The notes under the pieces: generated by a model
The model's input: only the letters and a program-made list of their open reading frames with translations
Told to the model about the DNA's origin: nothing
The model's database searches: none
Translations under genes and position numbers: made by a program
Assembly (NCBI RefSeq): GCF_001761485.1
Contig: NC_090772.1
Location: forward strand, 2,478,501 to 2,542,500
Length of the DNA: 64,000 bases
DNA from: Yarrowia lipolytica
Lineage: Eukaryota > Ascomycota > Dipodascomycetes > Dipodascales
Reading direction: 5' to 3'
Shown here: piece after piece, positions 51,802 through 62,744 of the stretch
Position numbering within the stretch: the stretch's first letter is position 1
How the letters are laid out: the number at the start of each line of letters is the position of its first letter

Positions 51802-52214
51802 TTTGGTGATTGTGAAAAAATTAGCTCGTGTATTTGTTCAGATGGCTGATGAGTAAGCTGCACGAAGTTTATTCGACAGCAGGACATGCAGTACTTAGCC
51901 TTTAGTTGAACATGCTAAGTAACTCCCAACTGCTCAAGTACACCACACAAGGGCATCAGACAGGGGATGGGGACCGGAAAAAACATGAGCACTTGCTTAA
52001 CATACAGTCATGTGACCTTAATATACCCCTCAACCACCACAAGCCCTTCCAACCCCTCTCTAACTCAGCGTATCAGTACATTCGTCGACGTTCGAACTGC
52101 CGGGTAACTGGGCCAATCTCATATCGTCACGTGATTCAGGATTCTGAAAATATTAATCCCAACCTAACCAAAAATTGCAGCATAGAGCAAATCGACCACT
52201 ACAAGTAATCCAGC
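51802..52214. promoter_or_regulatory. Divergent promoter region MRPL16 / GCN3
   Basis: Shared 413-bp interval with a TCACGTGA palindrome at 52127-52134, about 80 bp upstream of the GCN3 ATG. A frame from 51912 to 52208 ends just before GCN3 and is probably fortuitous. Confidence 0.45.
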
Positions 52215-53138
52215 ATGGCCAAATTCGACATCAAAGAGACATATCTGCGCTTTCTGCGGGACGACCCCGACATCACCATGCCTGTCGCGGCCATTGAGGC
52301 CCTGGTCCAGCTGCTCAGTGAGACCGAAACCAGCACATCAGCCGAGCTGATTCAGACTCTCAAGGAGGCGAGCGCGGAGCTCAAGACGTCTGTGGACAAC
52401 TCTATGTCGCTTTCTGCAGGCTGTGATCTGTTTATGCGATTTGTGTTGCGAAATATCCGGGAATATGGCGACTGGGAGGCCTGCAAGGGCCATTTGGTAA
52501 AGAACGGAAGGCTGTTTGCCGAGCGAAGTAAGGCTGCTCGAAAGACCATTTCGGAAAAGGGTCTAGCATTTGTGCGGGATGACGATGTCATTCTGGTCCA
52601 CTCTTTCTCGCGAACGGTACTGGCCCTTCTGGAACATGCTGCTAAGAACTTGGTGCGTTTCAGAGTGTTTGTCACAGAGGCTGCTCCTAGTGATCAGGGT
52701 AAGCGAATGGCCAAGGCATTGAGGGAGAGAGGCATTCCCGTGAGTCTAATTGTGGACAACGCCGTCGGATCTGTGATTGACGAGGTGTCCAAGGTGTTTT
52801 GTGGTGCCGAGGGAGTGGCGGAGTCTGGAGGAGTCATCAACCACGTCGGATCATATCAGATTGCCGTGCTAGCCAAGAACGCAAATAAGCCCTTCTACGT
52901 GGTCACCGAGAGTCACAAGTTTGTGCGAATCTTCCCTCTGGCCCAGGCCGATCTGCCAGACACCAAAAAGATGTTCCACTTCACTGTTGAGGAGCCCGAG
53001 GAGCAGAATGCCGACAAGGGTCTGTCGCCAGTCGTCGACTTTACGCCTCACGATTACATCACTGCACTTATCACAGATCTGGGAGTTCTCACTCCAAGTG
53101 GCGTTTCTGAGGAGCTGATTAAAATGTGGTATGAGTAA
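52215..53138 (+). CDS. GCN3: Translation initiation factor eIF2B, alpha subunit
   Basis: The 307-residue protein (yeast Gcn3 has 305) shows the eIF2B alpha/beta/delta fold: N-terminal helices (residues 1-120), then the Rossmann-like half with DDVILVHSFSRTV, FRVFVTEAAPS, GIPVSLIVDNAVG, GGVINHVGSYQIAVLAK, KPFYVVTESHKF and the end VSEELIKMWYE. eIF2B is the guanine-nucleotide exchange factor for eIF2; the alpha subunit senses phosphorylated eIF2 and is needed for general amino acid control. The ATG at 52215 lies in CCAGCATGGCC and gives the usual length. Confidence 0.97.
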   Translation: MAKFDIKETYLRFLRDDPDITMPVAAIEALVQLLSETETSTSAELIQTLKEASAELKTSVDNSMSLSAGCDLFMRFVLRNIREYGDWEACKGHLVKNGRLFAERSKAARKTISEKGLAFVRDDDVILVHSFSRTVLALLEHAAKNLVRFRVFVTEAAPSDQGKRMAKALRERGIPVSLIVDNAVGSVIDEVSKVFCGAEGVAESGGVINHVGSYQIAVLAKNANKPFYVVTESHKFVRIFPLAQADLPDTKKMFHFTVEEPEEQNADKGLSPVVDFTPHDYITALITDLGVLTPSGVSEELIKMWYE

Positions 53139-53325
53139 GACTGACGGGAGTGGCACAGTGCGTGGAGTATATAGATAATGGAAAGGTATGCAATGGTTCA
53201 TTGGATAATGGAGGTGCGGTCAGGGGAATGATTACAACAAGATAATCATGTATAATTTATTCGTACACAATTGTACTTTTACAAGTGCCCTCACAACGGA
53301 CGGACTAGCCAATTCTAGTCGACTT

Positions 53326-55152
53326 CTACTTATAGTCTGCGACTTCTTCAACGTCACCAGGGATTTTCGCGACATCTTCGACATGTTTAGGGATTCCAAC
53401 AGCCTTGGCTTCCTTTTCCTTGAGAGCCACTTCCTCCTCCTCAATCTGCTCGGTGAACTTCTTCACTCGCTGATTCCACCAGTCGGACTTGCCCAGATGG
53501 TCGAGAGAGCTCTCGGCCTTGTCCTCCTCCTCCTCGGGCTGCACCAGCTTGATGGCAAACGTTCGGAAAGCGTCCTTGACGGTGTATTTGCCGCCTTCAA
53601 CTAGATCCTTAGCCACCAGCTCTCGGGTTCGACCAAGAGACTCGATAGCAGATACTCGGTCGGCAGTCTCTTCGAGAAAATCATCAAACCCAGGCATGTC
53701 TGCAATTTCGTGAAAGGCCTGCATCATGGGAACAGAGTCGGCTCGTACTCGTGACAAGGAGTCAATGGTGAAAATGTTCAGGTTGTCGTAGACTTGAATG
53801 TAGTCGGGACGGGTCATGACCTGTCTGGCTCTCCATAGAGGCAACTCGGGCAGTTTGTGGTCGCTCAGATGCAAGGTGTTGTAGATAGACACGTCCTTGA
53901 GCCGTCGTCTATCCATCTCCACCAGTTCTCGCATCAGAAACATGGCGGAGGTGCTAAACTTACCACTTTCCATGACATCGTCATCCATATCTTCTCCAAG
54001 CAGACCACACTGGTTGAGAAACCAAGTCTTTTCTCGGTCAATCAGCTCCTGGCAAGCCTTGAGAATGTTCCTGTGTCCTGCGACATGAGCCAGATGTTGG
54101 GGTCTACCCCCAACAAGATCGTACACCCGGTTGGCTGTCTCCACGTCGCAAGAGATACCTCGAGCTCTCAGTCGAGCAAGCTGGAAAGCCTGAACGGACT
54201 GAGCTCGATCCAAATCCTTGATAGTGACAACCTCCAGGCGAGTTCCCAGCTTCTTGAGTCGTTCGTACAGCCAGTAGTCATCCGAGTTGAAAATCATAGT
54301 CACCAGACCAGCTCCAGAAAGAGCCTCGGCCTTCTGCTGGAGCAGCTCGACCAAATTGTTTCCGTCAGCATCGTCTCGAATCAGATGGGCATTGTTGATC
54401 ACCATAACCAGAGGTCGGCCAGTCTTTCGGACCTTGCCCACAGCAACCTCCTCGAGTTTGTTAAAGGCTCGCTCAATGTCCAGCAGCGCGGTGGTATCAC
54501 GGGGCCCCCGGATGGAAAACAGAGATCCAATGTAGTCTTCGTGGAATTCGAAATCCAGAGCCTTACCTAGTCGGATTCGAAAGATTTCTGGGTCAGCATG
54601 GGCATCAAGAATGGTACAGCACGAGCCAGAGCACTTTCGCATGGCCTCCAGAATCATGCTGGTCTTTCCGGTTCCCTTTTCTCCAATCAGTAGGTAGTAT
54701 CGTCCGCTGATTCGTCCGGCAATGATGTCATCCAGCAGCTTCTGATGACTTCTCTCCACCCAGCCCTCCATCTCGCTTGTTCGTCGATGCATGGTCAATT
54801 CGAACGCCGGGTCTCCGTCCTCGAACGCCTCGTCCATCTTCTTGACCACATGGCGCTTATAGTAGTAGTGGTACGTCATTCCGGCGATGCCCAGAATGGC
54901 GATACTGGCGAACGTGATACCTGCGGATTCGGCCATTTTCGTGAGGATCTCCTTGGTGCGTTCCCAGCCGCTTCGCGACTGTTTGTTCTCCTCGCCGTCG
55001 CCTCCAATCTCGGGGATCTGCAGCATACTGGATACCCTGGAGCTGTGGAAGGATCGGATTCGGCCATGGTTGCTGATTCGCAGTCGTGCAGCAGTGGAGC
55101 TCGAGACCCTTGGCTGTCTGGCCACGTGGCGACTCAGGGCTCGTGGCAACAT
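53326..55152 (-). CDS. Mitochondrial AAA-like P-loop ATPase, fungal family of unknown role
   Basis: The 608-residue protein starts MLPRALSRHVARQPRVSSST with many Arg/Ser and RSFHSSRV, a mitochondrial presequence. One transmembrane helix follows (about residues 78-97, ITFASIAILGIAGMTYHYYY), then an ATPase domain with Walker A GEKGTGKTS at about 157-165. The expected Walker B reads LVMVINNAH (248-256), with Asn-Asn where Asp-Glu is usual. The rest is helical with an acidic C-terminus (EEEEDKAES, QIEEEEVALKEKE). The layout suggests an inner-membrane protein. I know similar uncharacterised proteins in filamentous fungi but no named orthologue. The frame is open upstream to a GTG, but 55152 is the first ATG. 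Convergent with GCN3. Confidence 0.8.
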   Translation of the reverse strand: MLPRALSRHVARQPRVSSSTAARLRISNHGRIRSFHSSRVSSMLQIPEIGGDGEENKQSRSGWERTKEILTKMAESAGITFASIAILGIAGMTYHYYYKRHVVKKMDEAFEDGDPAFELTMHRRTSEMEGWVERSHQKLLDDIIAGRISGRYYLLIGEKGTGKTSMILEAMRKCSGSCCTILDAHADPEIFRIRLGKALDFEFHEDYIGSLFSIRGPRDTTALLDIERAFNKLEEVAVGKVRKTGRPLVMVINNAHLIRDDADGNNLVELLQQKAEALSGAGLVTMIFNSDDYWLYERLKKLGTRLEVVTIKDLDRAQSVQAFQLARLRARGISCDVETANRVYDLVGGRPQHLAHVAGHRNILKACQELIDREKTWFLNQCGLLGEDMDDDVMESGKFSTSAMFLMRELVEMDRRRLKDVSIYNTLHLSDHKLPELPLWRARQVMTRPDYIQVYDNLNIFTIDSLSRVRADSVPMMQAFHEIADMPGFDDFLEETADRVSAIESLGRTRELVAKDLVEGGKYTVKDAFRTFAIKLVQPEEEEDKAESSLDHLGKSDWWNQRVKKFTEQIEEEEVALKEKEAKAVGIPKHVEDVAKIPGDVEEVADYK

Positions 55153-55880
55153 GATGCTGGATGAGTTGGTGGTTTGCTGCAGAGGTAGGATCACACTGGC
55201 AGCACACGCTCGATGGAAACGACGCCGAGGAGAGTTGCGTCAGTATTTGCAGCTCATATGCGCTTCAGCCGTGGCAGTGCACGTCAAGCAGGTTTTCGGT
55301 GGGTCCACGGGGGTATGGAGACCAAGTTAGACCCTTGATATTATGTAATATACCTGTAAATCGGTTGAGCGTCTTGATTTCGTATTTTTTACCGCTTCTA
55401 TGCCGTTTTCCGAAGTCGTCACTGTTCGTGTTAATCAGGCTAATGTGACGTTTTTCAAATTTCAAATTTCAAATTTCAAATTATTAGACAAATAGGAGAA
55501 CGTTGGACTGTGCATATATGACCATGCTCTAGCACGTGATTTATTTGAAATTCGTCCTGTTTGAGATGTGCGAGTACAAGTACAGTATGATACACCGATT
55601 GACGTGTCTTAAATTCGCGTGACAGATCGCCCTGTCACTATTTATAGACACTCTCCAACTGGCTATCGAGTTACTTGATAATCTAACAAAAGACATGCTT
55701 TAGTTGACATCTAAACTAACCTGTCCCACCATCATCTGGAACCACCATCAAAGAAGATAAATCTGAACCGAATTCCTTTATGATCTTTCCTACACCTTCT
55801 CCACAACACCCTCTCTACCACACCCCATTCATACTCCAGTCAAATTAGTTAACTATTTACACGCATCAGCCCTCTTCTGC
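55153..55880. other. Intergenic between AAA-like gene and COQ5
   Basis: Carries TTTCAAA in four tandem copies (55454-55481) and GTACAAGTACAGTATG (55573). No gene seen. Confidence 0.5.
55454..55481. repeat. 7-bp tandem repeat TTTCAAA, four units
   Basis: Four exact head-to-tail copies, seen directly. Confidence 0.9.
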
Positions 55881-57315
<1,435 letters not shown>

Positions 57316-58230
57316 CTACTGCAGCTTACTCTTGGCAGCAACGTTCTCCTTCTCCTCCTTCTGTCGACGCTCTTCACTGAGTCGGTGCATCTCCGCCTCC
57401 TGCTCCTTGGTCAATGGCTCGTACTCGCTCCAGGGATCGATGAAAGTAGAGTGACCTACAGCAAAGTCTCGATCGCTGGTCTTCTCAAATAGATAGAGCT
57501 GGGCCCGAACGTAGCCAACCACTCGCTTGATATGCTCCACGTCAACGTTGGGGTCTCCGTCAAACAAGTTTCTCCAGAGCGCAGCAGCCAGAACCGCATC
57601 GCCCTTGATGAGACCCTCGTCGTAACTGAGCATGGCTCCTCGCAGCTGCAGGTTGAAGTCCTTCATGTAATTTTGGATGATTCGGTTGCTGAGAATTCGA
57701 ATCTCTGTGCTCAGCCGCTTCTCAATGTCGACAAACATGGCGTCCACTAGCAGCTGCTGGTACTCCTGGGCAACGGCAGGTGGCAGAGCTCGCATCCGCA
57801 CAAACAGCATCCATTCGTGCAGAACGACAATCTGGAACCATCGCGCAAAGGTCATAGGCATTCCAAGCTCCTCGTACCAAAACTTGGCGGTCTCGGACAG
57901 CACCGGTGGCTTGACGGGCTTGACGGGCTTACGTCGATCCTTCTTGTTTTCCTCCTTGGAAAGCGGGTCTCCGAGATCCACAAGAGCCTGGGCCTTGCAC
58001 AGGTTGTAGTAGTAGCCTCCGGCCACGGGAGCGGCTCGGAACTTGTCCATGTTGATGTTGAACAGAGACACAATGCCCTCTCCCACCTTTTGCTTCCATG
58101 TGTTGGGGGTGGGCGAAGCATCCTCGGTGAAAAAGGGCAGAGGGGCGTTCTCCTTCTTGCTGTAGCATCGCGCGGTCAGTGGTCGCGCCACACCAACCCG
58201 AACTGCTTGTCGAATAGCAGGTCTCAGCAT
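57316..58230 (-). CDS. CBP3: Ubiquinol-cytochrome c reductase assembly chaperone Cbp3 (UQCC1 family)
   Basis: The 304-residue protein starts MLRPAIRQAVRVGVARPLTA, a mitochondrial presequence, and contains the ubiquinol-cytochrome c chaperone domain (about 130-265) with FWYEELGMPMTFARWFQIVV, LHEWMLFVRMRALP, RLSTEIRILSNRII, YMKDFNLQLRGAMLSYDEGL and AALWRNLF. Cbp3, with Cbp6, binds the mitoribosome tunnel exit and newly made cytochrome b, coordinating its synthesis with complex III assembly. The C-terminus is charged (EEKENVAAKSKLQ). The ATG at 58230 is the first in frame. Same strand as COQ5; each has its own spacer, so they are not cotranscribed. Confidence 0.95.
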   Translation of the reverse strand: MLRPAIRQAVRVGVARPLTARCYSKKENAPLPFFTEDASPTPNTWKQKVGEGIVSLFNINMDKFRAAPVAGGYYYNLCKAQALVDLGDPLSKEENKKDRRKPVKPVKPPVLSETAKFWYEELGMPMTFARWFQIVVLHEWMLFVRMRALPPAVAQEYQQLLVDAMFVDIEKRLSTEIRILSNRIIQNYMKDFNLQLRGAMLSYDEGLIKGDAVLAAALWRNLFDGDPNVDVEHIKRVVGYVRAQLYLFEKTSDRDFAVGHSTFIDPWSEYEPLTKEQEAEMHRLSEERRQKEEKENVAAKSKLQ

Positions 58231-59397
58231 TTTAATGATGGAATGTCCGACGGTGAGAATTTCAAAATTAGGTTCGTCTCCTACAACGAGTCAATATGCA
58301 GCAAATGGGAGATCAGTTGTTGTCGGGGCTTAGTCAGCGAAGATCTGGAACGGAACAAGTCATCGGAGCAAAGTTGTGGACAACAGGCAATTGTCTCAGT
58401 GGTGTTTATTTACAGAGTTTCAAGGTCTCAGGGTGTCCAGGAGGCTGTCGGGGGACGAGTCTTTCAACTGTATGAAAAGTACAGTATGTACATACATAGT
58501 GTCCATAGTCGTAAGAGAGTGTTTCAAATCGGTCATGTATGGATGTTTTTTCCGACAAAAAAGACCAAAATCTAAAGTGACACTCGCAAAACCTCCATTT
58601 AGCTATTTTTCGCAACTAAAACCCTTCCGCTTGACGAGTTGTAGTGCTCCTGTTCCGATGCTCGTTATTCTTAAGTTATTCTTAGGTCACGTGCACCTCG
58701 GAGTATGAAGAACTCTATATAGCTTCCCCGAGAAGAGCTCCAGGAATGTGGGACCTACTTGTACTGTACCACTGTATTCTATCGATCTTTAAACGGTGAT
58801 GTACTAGGATACAAGTACACTACTCGTACCGGTACGACCAATGTTGCTCGAAATCACAGCTCCAAAGACACGTTTGTTTTAGACCAACTATAGCCGACCC
58901 CCCCCCCCCCCCCCCCCCATCCCAATTCTTGGAGACTTGTTGATTTGGTGTATCCTCGGTGGTATCAGATTGTGCAGAGGCTTACTACGGTTTTCACAAT
59001 CTTCTGTCAGTCGAATTTGACGTCTTTTACTTGCCAACATATCATTTTACAAGAGCAACTTGTACAGTGCAATATGCCATGTCCAGCTTCGAATACGAAT
59101 ACGAGCACGCAAATAAGGACCGTGTTGTGTACGATGAAATACTTACTCTTTAATTCTACAGTATCATCTAGATAAAAAATACAATACAGTACCGTAATAA
59201 CCTAACACCATTCACCGTTCGGTTTCGAATTCACACTCCAAAATACACCAAGATGTCGCATACAATCTGGGATGCCCGGACTGCATCACGACGACTTTGG
59301 CGCTGTGGTGGCCGACCCATCATACCATCATGTCAGGCTCGCTCCTTTATATCGTAACCATATGTTCACCCCATTTCTATTTCTGCCCCAATGTACA
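58231..59397. other. Intergenic with C21 run and GTAC motifs
   Basis: About 1.2 kb with a C21 run (58898-58918), GTACTGTACCACTGTA (58762) and ACAAGTACACTACTCGTACC (58812). No clear gene; the frame of the next gene stays open from 59272. Confidence 0.55.
58898..58918. repeat. Poly-C run (C21)
   Basis: Twenty-one consecutive C on the plus strand, unusual outside telomere-like or G4-forming DNA; seen directly. Prone to assembly and sequencing length error. Confidence 0.9.
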
Positions 59398-60003
59398 ATG
59401 CCCAAAGTGCGGACCCGACGCAACCGCAAGATCACCGTCAACAAAAAGAGCCCCGTGGTGCCCTTGGTCGCCCCAGATTCTGCTCCTGCCCCCACCCAAA
59501 CGGCCCGGCCCATGTCTCTGGCCGAGTACAGCGTGCGAATCGGAGCCCAAAGACTGCGAGAACAAAAGGCCCAAGCGCGAGCAGATGCGGCGGCGGCGGC
59601 GGCGGCTAAAGAGGTTGTACAGCCGTCTGTCTCAGAGTCGACCAGCGCAACCACAGACTACATCACGCCTGTCTCAAGTCAAGACCCTGGAGCAGATCCT
59701 CCTCCAACACAAAGAGGACCTCCCCAGCCACTAACTTACTTCCGGCAACTGTTTGACGCAAAAACTCCATATTTCGATGGCCCCCACATTCCCAACGCCC
59801 TTCGGCAACGAGCGCCTTGGATAGCCCGGGATCCACCCAAACCTGAATCTTCCCAGCGCCACCGTCCTGGCCGCCCCCGAAACTCGGCTCGCAAGAAACC
59901 CCCCAGGCCCCAGCTCACGCTCTGTGAGAGCCACAAAAGCTGCAGCCACAGCTACTGTTACTACCGAAACCTGCATGAAAGCGAGTCTGAGTCTTTTTAC
60001 TGA
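59398..60003 (+). CDS. Hypothetical basic, Pro/Ala-rich protein
   Basis: A 201-residue product starting MPKVRTRRNRKITVNKK is very basic at the N-terminus, has an alanine run (ARADAAAAAAAKE) and a Pro-rich, low-complexity middle, then YFRQLFDAKTPYFDG and a basic Arg/Pro stretch, ending in a His/Cys/Tyr/Ser-rich tail. I recognise no family. The codon use (many C-ending codons in the first half) makes a real gene likely. ATG 59272 would add 42 residues; I prefer 59398 because the basic start looks like a natural N-terminus. A nuclear or ribosome-related protein is possible but unproven. Confidence 0.5.
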   Translation: MPKVRTRRNRKITVNKKSPVVPLVAPDSAPAPTQTARPMSLAEYSVRIGAQRLREQKAQARADAAAAAAAKEVVQPSVSESTSATTDYITPVSSQDPGADPPPTQRGPPQPLTYFRQLFDAKTPYFDGPHIPNALRQRAPWIARDPPKPESSQRHRPGRPRNSARKKPPRPQLTLCESHKSCSHSYCYYRNLHESESESFY

Positions 60004-60651
60004 TCGCTTTCCAAAAGTCCGCTCGTTCCGTCGCTCGCTCCCCTGGCACCCCCTTGATGCTGTAATCAAATGCATTTAATTACACTCGGATTTTCGTGAT
60101 AAGCAAAATAGGGTTCGCTCTATATTAGGCTTCTGGTCGCCTTGCATAATCGCTCCGCGTGATGGAAGCACCTTTGAGGGGGTATCCAAACAGCCTGTCT
60201 AGAGATCCCTTGTATCGATGCTTCCGGTAGAGCGCCCGCAAAAATACCTCACACCGACAAAAGAAATTCAAATCACCCGCCTGCCGCTCCACTTTCCGTT
60301 CTTTCCCACGCCAGAGGCGTCTCTACACCTGCCACTCTGGGGTGGCAAAAGAACGGACGCTAAAAGCTTAACTCTCACCACGTGAACAGACACTTCCCCC
60401 AGAGAGCCACAAAAGACTTGATAACCTCTTTTATTAAAAAAAACATATCAGACATCTTTTTCCGGTCCAGAACCCGGTATTTGTGCTTCTAACATCTCTT
60501 TCCACACAGCCCCCAAACAAGCTACCGTACCCACCAAGTACTACAGCCACAAGCCTGAAACCCACTTATCAAGCCTCATATCTTGTGCTACGGACACCCA
60601 CCCACACTGAACCACCTTCCGTGTCTCTCTGCATCCTTTTCAGCCTCAGAA
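60004..60651. other. Intergenic, promoter of the 655-residue gene
   Basis: C/T-rich leader (60560-60650), CACGTGAA at 60379. No gene seen. Confidence 0.5.
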
Positions 60652-62744
60652 ATGACAGATAAAAAGGGAAAACTTGTGGAGTCTGGGCAGACACCCATGG
60701 ACAACTCCGACACGGACTACGACGTGCTATCCATCTCGTCCCGCTGTGTCTCCAGTGATGATAATGACCTAAAAGGTAGCTGGTATGGCGTTGGCCAGCT
60801 TGACGACGACACTGACGACCCCGAATGCATCACATTCTCAAATGATGGAGACGGAGACACCGGCTCGTCGCCCCCTCTTTCCCCCCAGTCGCTCAAAATG
60901 CCCACCCTAGCCTTTTCCATCGACTCCCTCAGTGAGTCCACCCCTACACCAAGCAAGTACTTCTTCAAGGACGACCTCAAACTCGAATGGGACGTGGTAG
61001 CTCATAAGATTGCTCGAAACCCCCCTAGGTACCGAGACGGCCACAACCTACCCCCTCTGGGAGCCCCTGTTGACAGAGTATGCCTTCTTAACCTCTGCGG
61101 TACCCCCTCCCCAGCAGTGCAAAAGTTCTTTGTGCACTATTATGGATTCAAGACCGAAGTTGAAATGATACACCTAGCCAACATTGACAACTTGGACTTT
61201 CACCCTGCAACCTGCTACGTGGGGTTCGTCACTCTCACTAGTGAAGAGTCCATCTCTTCTGCGCTTCTCAAGATTGACGCCGCCCTCAGTGCCCGTTCTC
61301 GGGGCATCTACGTCACCTGTTGGGCCCCTTCTCAGCTGAGTACTACCAGTCTCATCAACACTTCGGTGTACGCAGCTCTCAAGCCTCTGCAAGACACGTC
61401 TGTCCTGAGCCTCCCTCTTGCGCTGGACTCATTTGACCCCCTCGACATTCAGCTCATCGAGTGGGAGGAACACAGTGTACGAAGAAAGAGATCTTCTACT
61501 CTAATGTTCCAGTTTGACCAGAAGACCATCTGGAAGGCTATAGTCGGATTCCTTGTACTCGCCATCACGGCCCAGATTGCTCAGTATGTCTTACTTTACA
61601 GTATTGGAGACGTCAACATTGTTGCTCCAGAAATTGCTCCTGCCGTGAGCACGACTGGTAAGTCTTCTGCTGTGACCCTCGGCGTGACATCTTCTGCTAC
61701 AGTCGTCCCCAAGTTGCTCACCAAAAAGTGTTGTATGGAGAGGGCTCGAAGCAATTCTGCCATCATCGTGCCGCCTTCTCCGTTGGAGACTAACCCTACA
61801 GAGTTCGATCATTGTGTGATGAAACAATATAATGAGCAGCAACGCCTGATGCCATCGCCTGACAAAGCTACTATCGACGAAGACAAATCCAAACGCTGGG
61901 TCCACATGGACATGCAGCTAATGAAGGATTCAATTCGGAAGACCATCAAACGAGCCCAACGACACAAGCTTGTTCGATTCAGTGAGTACTGTGTGTTAAA
62001 TTTCGGATTGTGTATTAAATATGTTACTGGGTTTGGAATGCAGTTATCTACTTTTCAAAACACTCCATTTTAGATTGAGTCTTTCAATTACAGAAGCTAA
62101 CTTCAGCTCGCTCGTGCGGGTTAGAATTCCGTCAGAAAGTGGAGGATGCTCACTTTCCCGAAAGAATTCAAGAGGCGGTAACGAACTGCGTTTCCGCACA
62201 GGCATCATTCCAGACCTCTGTCAGCAGTCTAGTCAACGAACGCTACCGCCGACTCAAGGACGAAATAGCCGAAGTTGATGTTTCTAACACTGTTCTTCAC
62301 CTGAAGAAGAGGGTCTCTCAACGTCTCGGAGGTTTCGAAAAAGACCTAAAGGCAAGAATCAATTACAGGGACATAATCCGTCGGGCGCAAGCCAATGTCC
62401 CTATTGTACGGGCAAAGTCTGCGTCTCTGTGGCTGGATGTCTGTGATAGAAGCAGGAGGTGGGCCAAGGCAACAGAGCATGGCATTGAAGCAGCCCTCAG
62501 TAGGACTCGGAATGGCATGCATGACTGGAGGGAGCACTTGAAACAATCTTGGGGCCCAACTACAGATAATACTAGGTCATTTTCGTGGAGATTGAAAGCA
62601 TTTTGGGGTTCGAAGCTACCTGAGTCGTTCAGTCGGTTCGATATTTGGACATTTTGGAGCCCACCCGTCAAGAAGGCTGAGGAAGAGCAGTCGGCTTGGG
62701 CAAAGTTACTTGACCACAAGTGGAAGCTGGGGTGGTCAAAGTAG
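60652..62744 (+). CDS. Unrecognised single-pass membrane protein, two exons
   Basis: Exon 1 is 60652-61981 and exon 2 is 62107-62744, giving 655 residues. The N-terminus is acidic and Ser-rich (to about 110). A globular region (about 130-250) with RVCLLNLCGTPSPAVQKFF and later CYVGFVTLTSEESISSALLKI resembles an RRM-like beta-alpha fold by pattern only. One hydrophobic helix follows (about 292-315, WKAIVGFLVLAITAQIAQYV). The C-terminal part is helical and charged, with amphipathic stretches of the apolipoprotein/perilipin type. I cannot name a family. Splicing is supported because the frame continues past the junction (F-TRSCGLEFRQKVEDAHF) whereas reading through the intron meets a stop at once. 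An RRM-like domain beside a membrane anchor would suggest an organelle- or envelope-tethered RNA-binding protein, which is speculative. Confidence 0.7.
61982..62106 (+). other. Spliceosomal intron of the 655-residue gene (125 nt)
   Basis: Donor GTGAGT at 61982, 3' end GCTAACTTCAG. Phase 1. Confidence 0.85.

Noticed and set aside
51912-52208. Open frame ending six bases before the GCN3 start
   Set aside because: Likely chance; GCN3 has the full family length from its own ATG, and a 99-codon upstream frame would block its translation.
59272-59397. N-terminal extension of the 201-residue protein
   Set aside because: The added 42 residues are His/Pro-rich and poorly composed; the start at 59398 gives a natural basic N-terminus.
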